A stretch of DNA of 55,353 bases from Winogradskya consettensis (lineage in GTDB: Bacteria; Actinomycetota; Actinomycetes; Mycobacteriales; Micromonosporaceae). This document shows, one piece after another, positions 48,901 through 55,353 of the stretch (its first letter is position 1; each line of letters begins with the position of its first letter). The stretch is taken from positions 1-55,353 of the forward strand of contig NZ_BOQP01000018.1 in the NCBI RefSeq assembly GCF_018332715.1, written 5' to 3'. A program made the translations under genes and the position numbers. The notes under the pieces were generated by a model that was given only the letters and a program-made list of their open reading frames with translations, had not been told where the DNA came from and did no database searches.

Positions 48901-50617
48901 CCCGCCGGCGAGCGAAGGCGCGGAGGGTGAAGGACCGGAAGGCGGCCGGCGTACGGGTGGGCGGCGCCGAGCTGCCGATGCTCCGCTGCAGCTTGGTTCG
49001 GCTCCTGAGACACCGATTTCCCAGGATGCCTACCGACGCGACGGCGAAGGGCCCACGCGGCCTCTGCAGGGACGCGCCCGCGAGCTCGAAGTTGGGCCGG
49101 GCCGGCAACGCGACGGTGCCCCGGACGACACCGGCCGAGCTTTCAGCGGCCCGGGCACCTCACGCAGTGGCCCCGCCGACGCACCCGTTTCCGCAGTACC
49201 CGGCAGCTACGACGACCGGCCGGTCTCGGCAGCGCCCCGAGGATCGACCCGGTCGGTCTCCGCAACGCCCAGCGACTACGACCGGCCCGTGTCAGCAGCG
49301 CCCGGGGGGTTCGACCGGTCTGTCTCGGCGGCGCCCGGCGACTATGACCGGCCCGTATCGGCGGCGCCCGGTGGGTTCGACCGGCCTGTGTCGGCGGTGC
49401 CTGTGCCCGGTGCGATGGATCGGCCTGGATCGGCCGCGTCCGTGGCACGGCAGCAGGACGAGGAGTCGCCACAGGATCGTGGGGCAGCGCAGGATCGTGG
49501 GGCAGCGCAGGACTGGCGTCGCGAGATGGGCGGGGATCAGGCCAAGCCCGGCGTGGGGCGGGCGTCCGTGCAGGCGGATGCCCAGTCCGAGGACTGGCTC
49601 AGTCAACTACGTGCCGAGACGGGCGGGCCGCGGCCTTCCGATGCTGTCACTGAGGTTCGGCCCGCTGCGTGGCTGCAGGAGGAGCGCGCGCAGAAAGGCC
49701 CGCGGCAGGATGGCGACACCGCCGCGTGGCTGTTGGAAGAACGCGCCCAGAGCGGCCGGGCGCAAAGTGCCCCGGAGCAGGCCGGTCCCGCGTCCTGGCT
49801 CGACGAAGAACGCGCGCAGAACGGCCGTACCCCAAGTGGTCCTGAGCTAGGCGAACCCGCGCCCTGGCTGCAGGAAGAGCGCGCGCAGAACGGCCGGGCG
49901 CCCGACCCCAGCGGAACGGCCGGCTGGCTGCAAGAGGAGCGAGCTCAGAGCGGTCGTACCCCGGGTGCCGGTGGGCAGCCCGATTGGCGTCGGGAGCTCG
50001 CGGCTGACGGTGATCTTGCTGATGGGGAGTCCCGGCGGTTCAGTACCAGTAACTTTGTGCCGTTCCGGGCGCCGTCGCAGGGTGGGGCCGCGGGGTCGGT
50101 GAAGGTGCCGGCTGCGAACTCGGCGTCCGCGGGTGCTACCGAGGTTATTCAGCGGACGGGGGCCAGCTGGCAGGATCCGCCGGATACGGAGTGGCCGCCG
50201 CGGGGTGCGGTCATGACGTCGCCGACCGGGTCTTATGAGCGACGGCCTGTGAGTACGCTCACGTCGGCTTCGGCCCGGCAGAACGATCTGCTCGAACCGG
50301 ACGATGAGATCGAGGAGGACACCGGCGGTCCGCTCAAGGCCGTGGGTTACACCGTTGGCTGGTACGGCGTGCCGGTCGTGCTCTTCGTTCTCTACATGCT
50401 GTTGCTCAGCGGCCAGCAGACTCACGCGTTGGACACGATCGCGAAGGCCGCGCCGCAGTTCGGGCTGTCGCTCGTGCTGAGCATGCTGGTCGCGGTCGGA
50501 CTGCGGTGGGCGAGCGGGTCCTGGAAGGCTGCCAGCGTCGGCCTCGCCGCCGCGGTGATGGGCGGCGGGCTCGCTACCGTCCTCACCTCAGCGATCACCG
50601 GCCAGTCGCTCAGCTGA
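45905..50617 (+). CDS. giant Trp-rich repeat protein with C-terminal membrane segments
   Basis: The 1570-aa product (or 1547 from GTG 45974, MDQREWDYGARLPRER) is mostly predicted disordered. Four repeat families follow in order: about 212-396, 17 copies of a PSWQQ-type motif in Pro/Asp/Ala context; about 480-966, DTGSWQRDGRPAPG-type units with Trp sometimes replaced by Ile or Leu; about 1093-1175, six or seven PVSAAPGGFDR-type units; about 1228-1350, five WLQEERAQNGR-type units. An acidic run (DSDDDEDDEDDRGDG) lies near 970. The last about 90 residues contain three hydrophobic segments (VGWYGVPVVLFVLYMLLL; FGLSLVLSMLVAVGLRW; ASVGLAAAVMGGGLATVL), so it is probably anchored with the long region in the cytoplasm. 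No known domain is recognised. The frame is open throughout, with GC-rich codon use like its neighbours. Confidence 0.85.
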   Translation: MLPVTKRSRQGVAEPGNARHAFQVDQREWDYGARLPRERSAADSWPPSDRPESPDSSKNVEPGAPIWGSGSVTDTGSMQPIPEAVAWSLRAEAWAQNEDQAVERSGSGTVSRWSDVAATGRPPVPADGVGWRTSTAEWRATTESARWRQTTEWRSSTGSHGWRTTTEAWQSGAEDEAVPPPSVTPGEPSTRLPAISGTAWPTPDSAAEQNIPSWQQAADTPSWRQAAADSTPSWQQRPVDPTPSWQSPPSPTSSWPQAAEPAPSWQQPNDRLPGQVGDTTPSWQQRPVDPTPSWQSPPSPTSSWPQPAADPTPSWQQQRPADAPPSWQRPADAAPSWQQGAADSVPSWQQRPVDPTPSWQQPPSDPTPSWQQSAPPRPADAAPSWQRPDDRPSWQQYSTPPAAPSSSMPSMPSSSMPSAASPSSSMPSWETRSDRPSWDTRSSWQPTSEPPRSSWSEDGRHLVREDDRAQWRRESAAGSPQVGRRRAPEPGSRTGGGTGWTTRSDADNWAGHTDTGSIPAFQDPMSDTGSWRRDATQPPSPLPPSSDNWRTSTTTDSWRSGDESRGAPRRTDNWQSSEPPSGSWRSGDQARGPEPRDGWNDSGSWRRDSEPAPAVDPWAHSATETGIIPLPQDGRPGNWQSRTDTGSWQRETGPDSGRGETGRRSRSDRPYEIESGSPSGSWQRREIESASPSASGSWQRDEPPAPGGPRPRDTGSWQQDERSNTGSWQRDERPEPSSWQRDERSDTGSWQRDGRPEPGDTGSWQREGRPAPGDTGSIRRDGRPAPGDTGSWQREGRPAPGDTGSIRRDGRPAPGDTGSWQRDGRPRPTDSGRPDQVPAPGDTGSLRRDGRPAPGDTGSWQRDGRPDQAPGPGDTGSWQRDGEGRQGRTPDRRPARPRGPESQREPRRGLDAQRGVGMPGRKDSQREYARRREPDTSWQRELETASWDRDPETEVWLRDSDTGQWHRADSDDDEDDEDDRGDGPRPRRRRRAPDSPPGGPPASEGAEGEGPEGGRRTGGRRRAADAPLQLGSAPETPISQDAYRRDGEGPTRPLQGRARELEVGPGRQRDGAPDDTGRAFSGPGTSRSGPADAPVSAVPGSYDDRPVSAAPRGSTRSVSATPSDYDRPVSAAPGGFDRSVSAAPGDYDRPVSAAPGGFDRPVSAVPVPGAMDRPGSAASVARQQDEESPQDRGAAQDRGAAQDWRREMGGDQAKPGVGRASVQADAQSEDWLSQLRAETGGPRPSDAVTEVRPAAWLQEERAQKGPRQDGDTAAWLLEERAQSGRAQSAPEQAGPASWLDEERAQNGRTPSGPELGEPAPWLQEERAQNGRAPDPSGTAGWLQEERAQSGRTPGAGGQPDWRRELAADGDLADGESRRFSTSNFVPFRAPSQGGAAGSVKVPAANSASAGATEVIQRTGASWQDPPDTEWPPRGAVMTSPTGSYERRPVSTLTSASARQNDLLEPDDEIEEDTGGPLKAVGYTVGWYGVPVVLFVLYMLLLSGQQTHALDTIAKAAPQFGLSLVLSMLVAVGLRWASGSWKAASVGLAAAVMGGGLATVLTSAITGQSLS

Positions 50618-50620
50618 AAA

Positions 50621-50636
50621 GCAGCGGCCCCGCTGC
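50621..50636 (+). terminator. possible terminator of the repeat-protein gene
   Basis: GCAGCGG (50621-50627) is complementary to CCGCTGC (50630-50636), 3 bp after the stop codon. The loop is very short and no T-run follows. Confidence 0.4.
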
Positions 50637-50749
50637 CCCGTGCCGCAGTCTTCGACGGGCCGAGCAGCGTCACGGGCCAGCTGTGGAGATCGGCCAGCCA
50701 ACAAAGCCGGGCCAGCTCGGAAGCAGGCCGGGGAGCTGCGGGGACAGAA

Positions 50750-50781
50750 AAGCGCGCCGCCCCGGCTGGGACGGCGCGCTT
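50750..50781 (-). terminator. rho-independent terminator of the rpsF operon
   Basis: On the minus strand AAGCGCGCCG (50781-50772) pairs over 10 bp with CGGCGCGCTT (50759-50750) around a 12-nt loop, and the descending arm runs into TTTTCTGT. It lies 13 bp after the rplI stop. Confidence 0.85.
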
Positions 50782-50794
50782 CGTGGTTCTGGTG

Positions 50795-51244
50795 TTACTT
50801 GGCGGCCACGACGTTCACGGGGAACGAGGCGGTTACCTCGGGGTGGAGCTTGACCTGGACCTTGTAAGCGCCCGTGGTCTTGATGTGGGCCGGGAGCTCG
50901 AGGCGACGCCGGTCGAGGGACGGACCGCCGGCGGCCTTGACCGCGTTGACGATCTCGGCCGGGGTGATCGAGCCGAACAGGCGGCCGCCGGTGCCGGAGC
51001 GGGCCGGCAGCGTGACCTTCAGGCCCTCGAGCTGGCCCTTGACCTCGTTGGCCTGGCCCAGGTCGCGGATCTCGCGGGCGTCGCGCGCCCGCTTGATGAC
51101 CGTGACCTGCTTCTCGGCGCCCTTGCTCCACTGGATCGCGAAGCCCTGCGGCAGGAGGTAGTTGCGGCCGTAGCCGTTCTTGACCTCGACGATGTCGCCG
51201 GGGGTGCCCAGTCCGGACACCTCGTGAGTGAGGATGATCTTCAT
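50795..51244 (-). CDS. rplI: 50S ribosomal protein L9
   Basis: The 149-aa L9 has the N-terminal signature MKIILTHEVSGLGTPGDIVE with GYGRNYLLPQGFA, a long central helix (RARDAREIRDLGQANEVKGQ) and the C-terminal domain (RSGTGGRLFGSITPAEIVNA to VQVKLHPEVTASFPVNV). It binds domain V of 23S rRNA and helps hold reading frame. AGGGGAGGCACCAAG precedes the ATG. Last gene of the rpsF-ssb-rpsR-rplI operon, 14 bp after rpsR and followed by a clear terminator. Confidence 0.98.
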   Translation of the reverse strand: MKIILTHEVSGLGTPGDIVEVKNGYGRNYLLPQGFAIQWSKGAEKQVTVIKRARDAREIRDLGQANEVKGQLEGLKVTLPARSGTGGRLFGSITPAEIVNAVKAAGGPSLDRRRLELPAHIKTTGAYKVQVKLHPEVTASFPVNVVAAK

Positions 51245-51258
51245 CTTGGTGCCTCCCC

Positions 51259-51498
51259 TCAGCGCGCCGTCGCCGTGTACGGCAAGAGCGCCATTTCACG
51301 GGCGTTCTTAACCGCGCGGGCGATCTGCCGCTGCTGCTGCGAGGTAACGCCAGTCACCCGGCGGGCGCGGATCTTGCCGCGGTCCGAGATGAACTTGCGC
51401 AGCAGCGCGGTGTCCTTGTAGTCGATGTAGGTGATCCCGTCCTTGTCGAGCGGGTTCACCTTCTTCTTCGGCTTGCGAAGTGCCGCAGCCTTAGCCAT
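51259..51498 (-). CDS. rpsR: 30S ribosomal protein S18
   Basis: The 79-aa S18 contains the conserved IDYKDTALLRKFISDRGKIR, then ARRVTGVTSQQQRQIARAVK and NAREMALLPYTATAR. It pairs with S6 in the platform of the small subunit. The lack of the zinc-binding Cys of the C-plus S18 paralogue shows this is the C-minus form. CAGGAGTAAGAGCA precedes the ATG. Confidence 0.97.
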   Translation of the reverse strand: MAKAAALRKPKKKVNPLDKDGITYIDYKDTALLRKFISDRGKIRARRVTGVTSQQQRQIARAVKNAREMALLPYTATAR

Positions 51499-51537
51499 TG
51501 CTCTTACTCCTGAACTCGGATAAGCCCGGTGAGGGGC

Positions 51538-52104
51538 TTAGAAGGGAGGCTCGTCGTCGAATGAGGAGCTGCCGCCGCCGCCACTGGGACGGCTGCCGGA
51601 GGCCGGGGCCGCCGTAGCCCACGGGTCGTCGAAGGAGGATGCGTTGCCGCCTCCACCGCCGCCGCCACCGTTGCTGGGCTGCCGGTTGCCACCACCGCCG
51701 CTGCCGCCGCCGAAGCCGCCTCCGCCGCCGCCACCGGACCTGCTCGCCTTCTGCACCTTCGCCGTGGCGTAGCGCAGGGACGGGCCGATCTCGTCGACCT
51801 CGAGCTCGTAGACGGTGCGCTTCTCGCCCTCGCGGGTCTCGTAAGACCGCTGTCGCAGCCGGCCCTGCACGATCACCCGAGCGCCACGCTGCAGCGACTC
51901 GGCGACGTGTTCGGCGGCTTCGCGCCAGATGTTGCACGCAAGGAAGAGTGGCTCGCCGTCTTTCCACTCACCCGACTGCCGGTCCAAGGTCCGCGGCGTC
52001 GAAGCGATGCGGAATTTGGCGACCGCCGCACCCGAAGGGGTGAAGCGCAGCTCAGGATCGTCGGTCAAGTTACCGACGATCGTGATGGTGGTTTCTCCTG
52101 CCAT
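51538..52104 (-). CDS. ssb: single-stranded DNA-binding protein
   Basis: The 188-aa SSB has the OB fold at residues 1-110 (MAGETTITIVGNLTDDPELR, FTPSGAAVAKFRIA, WKDGEPLFLACNIWREAAEH, GARVIVQGRLRQRSYETREG), a Gly/Ser/Asn-rich disordered linker (about 122-175) and the acidic protein-docking tip DDEPPF. The tip recruits replication and repair proteins. GAGGAGAAGATC precedes the ATG. It sits 68 bp after rpsF and 39 bp before rpsR, the standard order. Confidence 0.97.
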   Translation of the reverse strand: MAGETTITIVGNLTDDPELRFTPSGAAVAKFRIASTPRTLDRQSGEWKDGEPLFLACNIWREAAEHVAESLQRGARVIVQGRLRQRSYETREGEKRTVYELEVDEIGPSLRYATAKVQKASRSGGGGGGGFGGGSGGGGNRQPSNGGGGGGGGNASSFDDPWATAAPASGSRPSGGGGSSSFDDEPPF

Positions 52105-52172
52105 GATCTTCTCCTCGCCGCTGGGCGTCGTTCGTCGAAAAGGTTCTCAGACCCCTACGACAAAAACGAACG

Positions 52173-52463
52173 TCAGCGGGTCTCCGGCCGGATGACCTTG
52201 GTACGCAGGATGGACTCGTTCAGCCGCAGCTGACGGTCCAGCTCCGCCACGGCCTCGGGGGTCGCCTGCAGGTCCACGACGGCGTAGATGCCCTCGGACT
52301 TCTTGTTGATCTCGAACGAGAGCCGACGACGGCCCCAGACATCGAGCTTCTCAACCGAGCCGCCCGCGGTCCGGATCACGTTCAGGTACGTGTCGAGCGA
52401 CGGGGCGACGGTGCGCTCCTCGAGTGAAGGGTCGAGGATCACCATGAGTTCGTAATGACGCAA
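52173..52463 (-). CDS. rpsF: 30S ribosomal protein S6
   Basis: The 96-aa S6 begins MRHYELMVILDPSLEERTVA and contains GGSVEKLDVWGRRRLSFEIN, KKSEGIYAVVDLQATPEAVA and LRLNESILRTKVIRPE. The start is a TTG at 52463, 7 nt after the extended Shine-Dalgarno AGGAGGTGA; this gives exactly the usual length. The Shine-Dalgarno can pair with upstream leader sequence, suggesting autoregulation by S6:S18. Confidence 0.96.
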   Translation of the reverse strand: MRHYELMVILDPSLEERTVAPSLDTYLNVIRTAGGSVEKLDVWGRRRLSFEINKKSEGIYAVVDLQATPEAVAELDRQLRLNESILRTKVIRPETR

Positions 52464-52472
52464 GACGTTCTC

Positions 52473-52517
52473 ACCTCCTGTGGGCTTGACGGCCACGGTA
52501 TTTCCGCGGCAGGAGGT
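52473..52517 (-). ncRNA. rpsF leader hairpin hiding the Shine-Dalgarno (S6:S18-type)
   Basis: On the minus strand ACCTCCTG (52517-52510) can pair over 8 bp with CAGGAGGT (52480-52473), which is the rpsF Shine-Dalgarno. An inner stem forms between GCCGCGG and CCGTGGC (52510-52504 and 52498-52492, one G-U) around the loop AAATA. The arrangement and the CCG-containing element recall the S6:S18 leader known from other bacteria, in which the S6:S18 complex binds its own mRNA. Binding here is inferred. Confidence 0.6.
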
Positions 52518-52584
52518 CTTGTGTCGCTCGCAGAAAGAAACCGCGGGACAGGTGCCCCACGGCGTACAGACTGCGAACCCGAGA

Positions 52585-52613
52585 AGCATACCCGGGGGTC
52601 GCCGGGCAACCAA
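52585..52613 (-). promoter_or_regulatory. promoter of the rpsF operon
   Basis: On the minus strand TTGGTT (52613-52608) and TATGCT (52590-52585) are 17 bp apart. Transcription from about 52578 would include the leader hairpin. The -35 abuts the upstream terminator. Confidence 0.6.
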
Positions 52614-52644
52614 AAAGAGCCCCGTCACTGGGACGAGGCTCTTT
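52614..52644 (-). terminator. rho-independent terminator of the 52756-53487 gene
   Basis: The arms 52614-52626 and 52632-52644 pair over 13 bp with one mismatch around a 5-nt loop. On the minus strand the stem is followed by TTTTTGG. It ends the upstream minus-strand gene just before the rpsF promoter. A second, longer-range 10-bp inverted repeat (CCGCGGGGCG, 52655-52664; CGCCCCGCGG, 52729-52738) lies between this and the gene end. Confidence 0.75.
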
Positions 52645-52755
52645 CCTGGTGGAGCCGCGGGGCGCCCGGCCCGCATTCGCTGGGTGGGACCTGGGGAGGA
52701 ACGACCACACCGATGAGGTTGGAACGGCCGCCCCGCGGAGCTTCTGCCGACTAGT

Positions 52756-53487
52756 CTACGCGATCGTTGACCGAGATGCACGTTCCGACACAAATGCCCG
52801 AATAGTCCCAGCGCCCACACCGGCCACGCAGATCACCGCCACCAGCGCGAGCAGCCCGATCGGCCTCGACTCCGTGATCGGATCCATCGCCGCGACCGGC
52901 TCCGCCGCCGCATCTTCCGGCGCGGTTCCAGCATCGAGCGCCGGTGCGGCCGGCGTTGGGGTCAAAGGCAATTTCAGCGTCGGTACGCCCGCCAGGGCCG
53001 CCTTCGCGTTACGCGGCGGGACCTGCGTGAACGGTGGAACGGCAGCTCCGGGCGTACCCGTAGCAGTGTTCTTGATCGGGGAACGGGGACCGCCCGGCGG
53101 CAGGACCGGCGCGGCAGTATGGGTGACCACTGAGCCCGGACGCGTGGGCCGGGTGGTATTCGGCGTCGCAGTAGGCGTGCGCGTGGCCACGGGCGGCGTC
53201 GTCGGGTCCGTCGGAGCAGGGGTTCCCGGATCGGTCGACCCCGGGGGAACAGTCGGATCTGTCGGATCGGGCCCCGGCTGGACATCCGTCGGGTCAACCG
53301 TGGGATCCGGCGTGACCGGCACCGGAAGCGGCTCGTCGGCACTCCCGCACACCACGACCTCGATCGTCGCGCAGGCCCCCGTTCCTGTGGGAGCAGCGCT
53401 GGCCGCTCCCGTGGTGACAACCGCCGCGGCCAGCAGAAAACCGCCCAACACCATCGCTGCGACACGGTTTCTGACTTGCCGCGACAT
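52756..53487 (-). CDS. secreted, membrane-anchored Pro/Thr-rich protein
   Basis: The 243-aa product has a signal peptide (MSRQVRNRVAAMVLGGFLLA, cleavage near GAASAAPTG), a short Cys-containing segment (GACATIEVVVCGSADE), a Pro/Thr/Asp-rich spacer (about 50-165, DPTVDPTDVQPGPDPTDPT type) and a single C-terminal membrane helix (IGLLALVAVICVAGVGAGTI) ending in a basic tail. The layout suggests a surface protein spanning the wall. No family is recognised. GGGGAGATGGTGGC precedes the ATG. It has its own terminator and is divergent from endonuclease IV. Confidence 0.78.
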   Translation of the reverse strand: MSRQVRNRVAAMVLGGFLLAAAVVTTGAASAAPTGTGACATIEVVVCGSADEPLPVPVTPDPTVDPTDVQPGPDPTDPTVPPGSTDPGTPAPTDPTTPPVATRTPTATPNTTRPTRPGSVVTHTAAPVLPPGGPRSPIKNTATGTPGAAVPPFTQVPPRNAKAALAGVPTLKLPLTPTPAAPALDAGTAPEDAAAEPVAAMDPITESRPIGLLALVAVICVAGVGAGTIRAFVSERASRSTIA

Positions 53488-53599
53488 GCCACCATCTCCC
53501 CGTTATGTGGTCAATTCTCCCGATTAACGACATCTTGAACGAGGGAGTGACGCGTACGCGGACCCGCGGCCACGAACGGTGAGCGTCGTACCCACGTCG

Positions 53600-53605
53600 T
53601 AGGCT
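53600..53605 (+). promoter_or_regulatory. -10 element TAGGCT of nfo
   Basis: TAGGCT is 6 nt before the ATG at 53612, giving a leaderless transcript. Confidence 0.5.
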
Positions 53606-53611
53606 CGGTCC

Positions 53612-54388
53612 ATGCGCATCGGAGCCCATGTAGATCCCGCCGATCCCCTCGACGCGGCAGCCGCCCGCGGTGCCGACGCCGTCCAGTTCTTCCTGGCAGA
53701 CCCACAGGGCTGGAAGGCACCGGCCGCCCGCCCCGACGCGGCAGCCCTGAAGGCGTCCGACGTGGACATCTACATCCACGCGCCCTACGTGATCAACGTC
53801 GCCACACTCAACAACCGCATCCGCATCCCGAGCCGCAAACTGCTGCTCACCCATGCCCGCGCGGCAGCCGAGATCGGCGCCCGGGCACTCATCGTCCACG
53901 GCGGTCACGTCAACGCCGGCGACGACATCGCGGTCGGTTTCGACAACTGGCGCAAGACCTTCGCGTATGCGGAGAAGGAGGGTGGCCTGCCGCTCCCGGT
54001 CCTGATCGAGAACACAGCGGGCGGCGACCACGCGATGGCCCGTCACTTCGACAGCCTTGCGCGGCTCTGGGACGCTGTCGGCGAGTTCGGCGCGGGCTTC
54101 TGCCTCGACACCTGTCACGCCCACGCCGGCGGCGAGGAGCTCCTCGACATCGTCGACCGCGTCAAGGCGATCACCGGCCGCATCGACCTCATCCACGCCA
54201 ACGACTCGAAGGACACCTTCGACTCGGGTCGAGACCGGCACGACAACCTCGGCAATGGCAAGATCGACCCGGAGTTGGTGGTAGCAGCCATCCGAGCCTC
54301 CGGAGCCCCGGCAATCGTCGAGACCCCGGGCGGAATCGAGGGCCAGTCCGCCGACATCGCGCTCCTGCGCGAGAAAGCAGGCAACTGA
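53612..54388 (+). CDS. nfo: endonuclease IV (AP endonuclease family 2)
   Basis: Cleaves 5' of abasic sites in base-excision repair with three zinc ions held in a TIM barrel. The 258-aa product keeps the metal ligands: YIHAPYVINVA (His56), LIVHGGHVNAG (His96, His99), VLIENTAGGDHAMA (Glu), CLDTCHAHAGG (Asp, His), HANDSKDTFDSGRDRHDNLG (Asp, His) and IVETPGG (Glu). Slightly shorter than the E. coli enzyme. The next gene starts 25 bp downstream. Confidence 0.93.
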   Translation: MRIGAHVDPADPLDAAAARGADAVQFFLADPQGWKAPAARPDAAALKASDVDIYIHAPYVINVATLNNRIRIPSRKLLLTHARAAAEIGARALIVHGGHVNAGDDIAVGFDNWRKTFAYAEKEGGLPLPVLIENTAGGDHAMARHFDSLARLWDAVGEFGAGFCLDTCHAHAGGEELLDIVDRVKAITGRIDLIHANDSKDTFDSGRDRHDNLGNGKIDPELVVAAIRASGAPAIVETPGGIEGQSADIALLREKAGN

Positions 54389-54413
54389 CCGGCCGGCGGC
54401 ACAAGGGAGCGGA

Positions 54414-55353
54414 ATGACCACTGAGCAGCCGCAAGCCGGCGCCCGGCAAGCGCCCACCCCACCCGACCCCGCCACGGACTCCGCCGCGTCTGCTGACCCC
54501 GCCGCGTCTGCTGACCCCGCCGCTGTCCCTGCCGCAACTGCCGACCCTGCTGCCGCGTCCGCCGACCCTGCTGCCGCGTCCGCCGACCCTGCTGCCGCGT
54601 CCGCCGACCCTGCTGCCGTCTCTACCGCGTCTGCCGACCGGGCCGTCTCTGCCGTCTCTGCCGCGTCTGCCGACCCTGCTACGTCTGCCGTCTCTGCTGC
54701 TACGTCTGCCGCCTCTGCTGCGTCTGCCGACCGGGCCGCGTCTGCCGACCGGGCCGCGTCTGCCGACCGGGCCGTTTCTGCTGCCTCTGCCGATGAGCGC
54801 GGTCGGAGCGATCTTGAACGGGGCGGCGAGCTCTGGGGTGCTGGGCATGACGGCGGCCAGACCAACAGCGGCCAGACCAACAGCGGCCTGATCAGCAGGG
54901 GCACGATCAGCAGCGACACGAACCGGCAGCCGGACGGGACACCCGCGGCGACGGAGTCTGTGGTGGAGTCCGCGGTCGAGTCCTCTGTGGAACATCCGCG
55001 GCGTCGATTCTGGGGCAGCTGGCGAAAGCCCCAGCCCGAGCAGCCCGACTCCGCCGAGACCACCCGAATCCTGCGCCCTGCCGTCCCGCCTCCGCCACCC
55101 GGCACACGTGCTTCGCGGCCCGCCAGGCAACCCCGCCACGCCAAGGCCACCCGAGCCACAACCTCCGCCCACAGGAGGGCCGGCGACGCCGTCAACACCC
55201 AAACCACGCATCCGACCGGTACAGCGCCAGAGACAGATCCCACCGCGGTCATGGCGGCCTACACAAGTACGCCGACAAACGACGGCGCTACCCCCGCCGA
55301 CAGCGCCCCTCCAGCCGACTCAGCGAGCCTCACGGCCGGAGCGGCCGGAGCGG
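54414..55353 (+). CDS. Ala/Ser/Asp-repeat protein, 3' end outside window
   Basis: The frame is open from ATG 54414 to the window edge (313 codons) and follows AAGGGAGCGGA, a good Shine-Dalgarno. The N-terminus MTTEQPQAGARQAPTPPDPA leads into ASADPA and ASADRA repeats (about residues 20-125), then QTNSGQTNSGL, an acidic stretch, and PRRRFWGSWRKPQPEQP followed by TTRILRPAVPPPPPG. All of this looks disordered. The folded part, if any, lies beyond the window, so function cannot be assigned. The short basic segment with two Trp (RRRFWGSWRK) may be membrane-proximal. Confidence 0.7.
   Translation, partial: MTTEQPQAGARQAPTPPDPATDSAASADPAASADPAAVPAATADPAAASADPAAASADPAAASADPAAVSTASADRAVSAVSAASADPATSAVSAATSAASAASADRAASADRAASADRAVSAASADERGRSDLERGGELWGAGHDGGQTNSGQTNSGLISRGTISSDTNRQPDGTPAATESVVESAVESSVEHPRRRFWGSWRKPQPEQPDSAETTRILRPAVPPPPPGTRASRPARQPRHAKATRATTSAHRRAGDAVNTQTTHPTGTAPETDPTAVMAAYTSTPTNDGATPADSAPPADSASLTAGAAGA
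54478..54790. repeat. in-frame GCN-rich coding repeats
   Basis: Repeated GCGTCTGCTGACCCCGCC and GCGTCCGCCGACCCTGCTGCC-type units encode ASADPA(A) and later ASADRA. The 18- and 21-bp lengths keep frame, unlike the noncoding 16-bp arrays elsewhere in the window. Confidence 0.85.

Noticed and set aside
52640..52755. tRNA or small RNA gene near the 10-bp inverted repeat
   Set aside because: The arms are 64 nt apart with no cloverleaf, T-loop GTTCNA or anticodon arm in the right place.

Overview
The window is high-GC DNA whose gene content fits an actinomycete: a proteasome activator ending in GQYL, LppU/SCO3897 and DUF4192 families, type VII secretion-type proteins, and the rpsF-ssb-rpsR-rplI-dnaB neighbourhood that usually lies near the replication origin. 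A Micromonosporaceae (Actinoplanes-like) source is my best inference; nothing here proves the genus.

Region 1 (1-11.5 kb): a noncoding repeat tract and a lipoprotein, then pheA, an AIM24 protein, a zincin, OsmC, a membrane protein, serS, two HAD phosphatases, the proteasome activator Bpa/PafE, a dimethylargininase with a divergent Lrp/AsnC regulator, a decayed beta-propeller lipoprotein gene, and a YbjN/TY-Chap-like protein whose C-terminus is GMYL.

Region 2 (11.7-32.2 kb): molybdenum cofactor genes in three blocks (mobA-DUF6457 with divergent fdhD; moaA-moaD; moaC-mog-moeA-moaE joined by 4-nt overlaps). Between them lie phoD, a DUF4192 protein, a GNAT acetyltransferase, a fructosamine-kinase-like protein, a metallophosphoesterase, an endonuclease Q-like/UvrD helicase fusion, a prepilin peptidase, LppU, an AAA ATPase, DoxX and a GT87-like protein.

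Region 3 (32.2-37.5 kb): an AT-richer regulatory interval, a GGDEF-EAL protein, a C-rich repeat tract, a 56-bp near-perfect AT-rich palindrome, a second GT87-like protein and a zinc-ribbon protein.

Region 4 (37.5-44.1 kb): a polymorphic-toxin/type VII locus. A deaminase protein flanked by immunity-type domains is divergent from YbaB-like, WXG100-like and 1358-aa toxin genes; the toxin carries a papain-like domain and a RelA/SpoT-like C-terminus, and its 3' end overlaps a small putative immunity gene.

Region 5 (44-55.3 kb): dnaB; a 1570-aa Trp-rich repeat protein with C-terminal membrane segments; the rpsF-ssb-rpsR-rplI operon with a leader that can hide the rpsF Shine-Dalgarno; a secreted/anchored Pro-Thr-rich protein; endonuclease IV; and the start of an Ala/Ser/Asp-repeat protein cut by the window edge.

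Many genes appear leaderless, with a TANNNT-type -10 hexamer 6-7 nt before the start codon; this was used to choose several starts. I saw no tRNA, rRNA, CRISPR array or insertion sequence.
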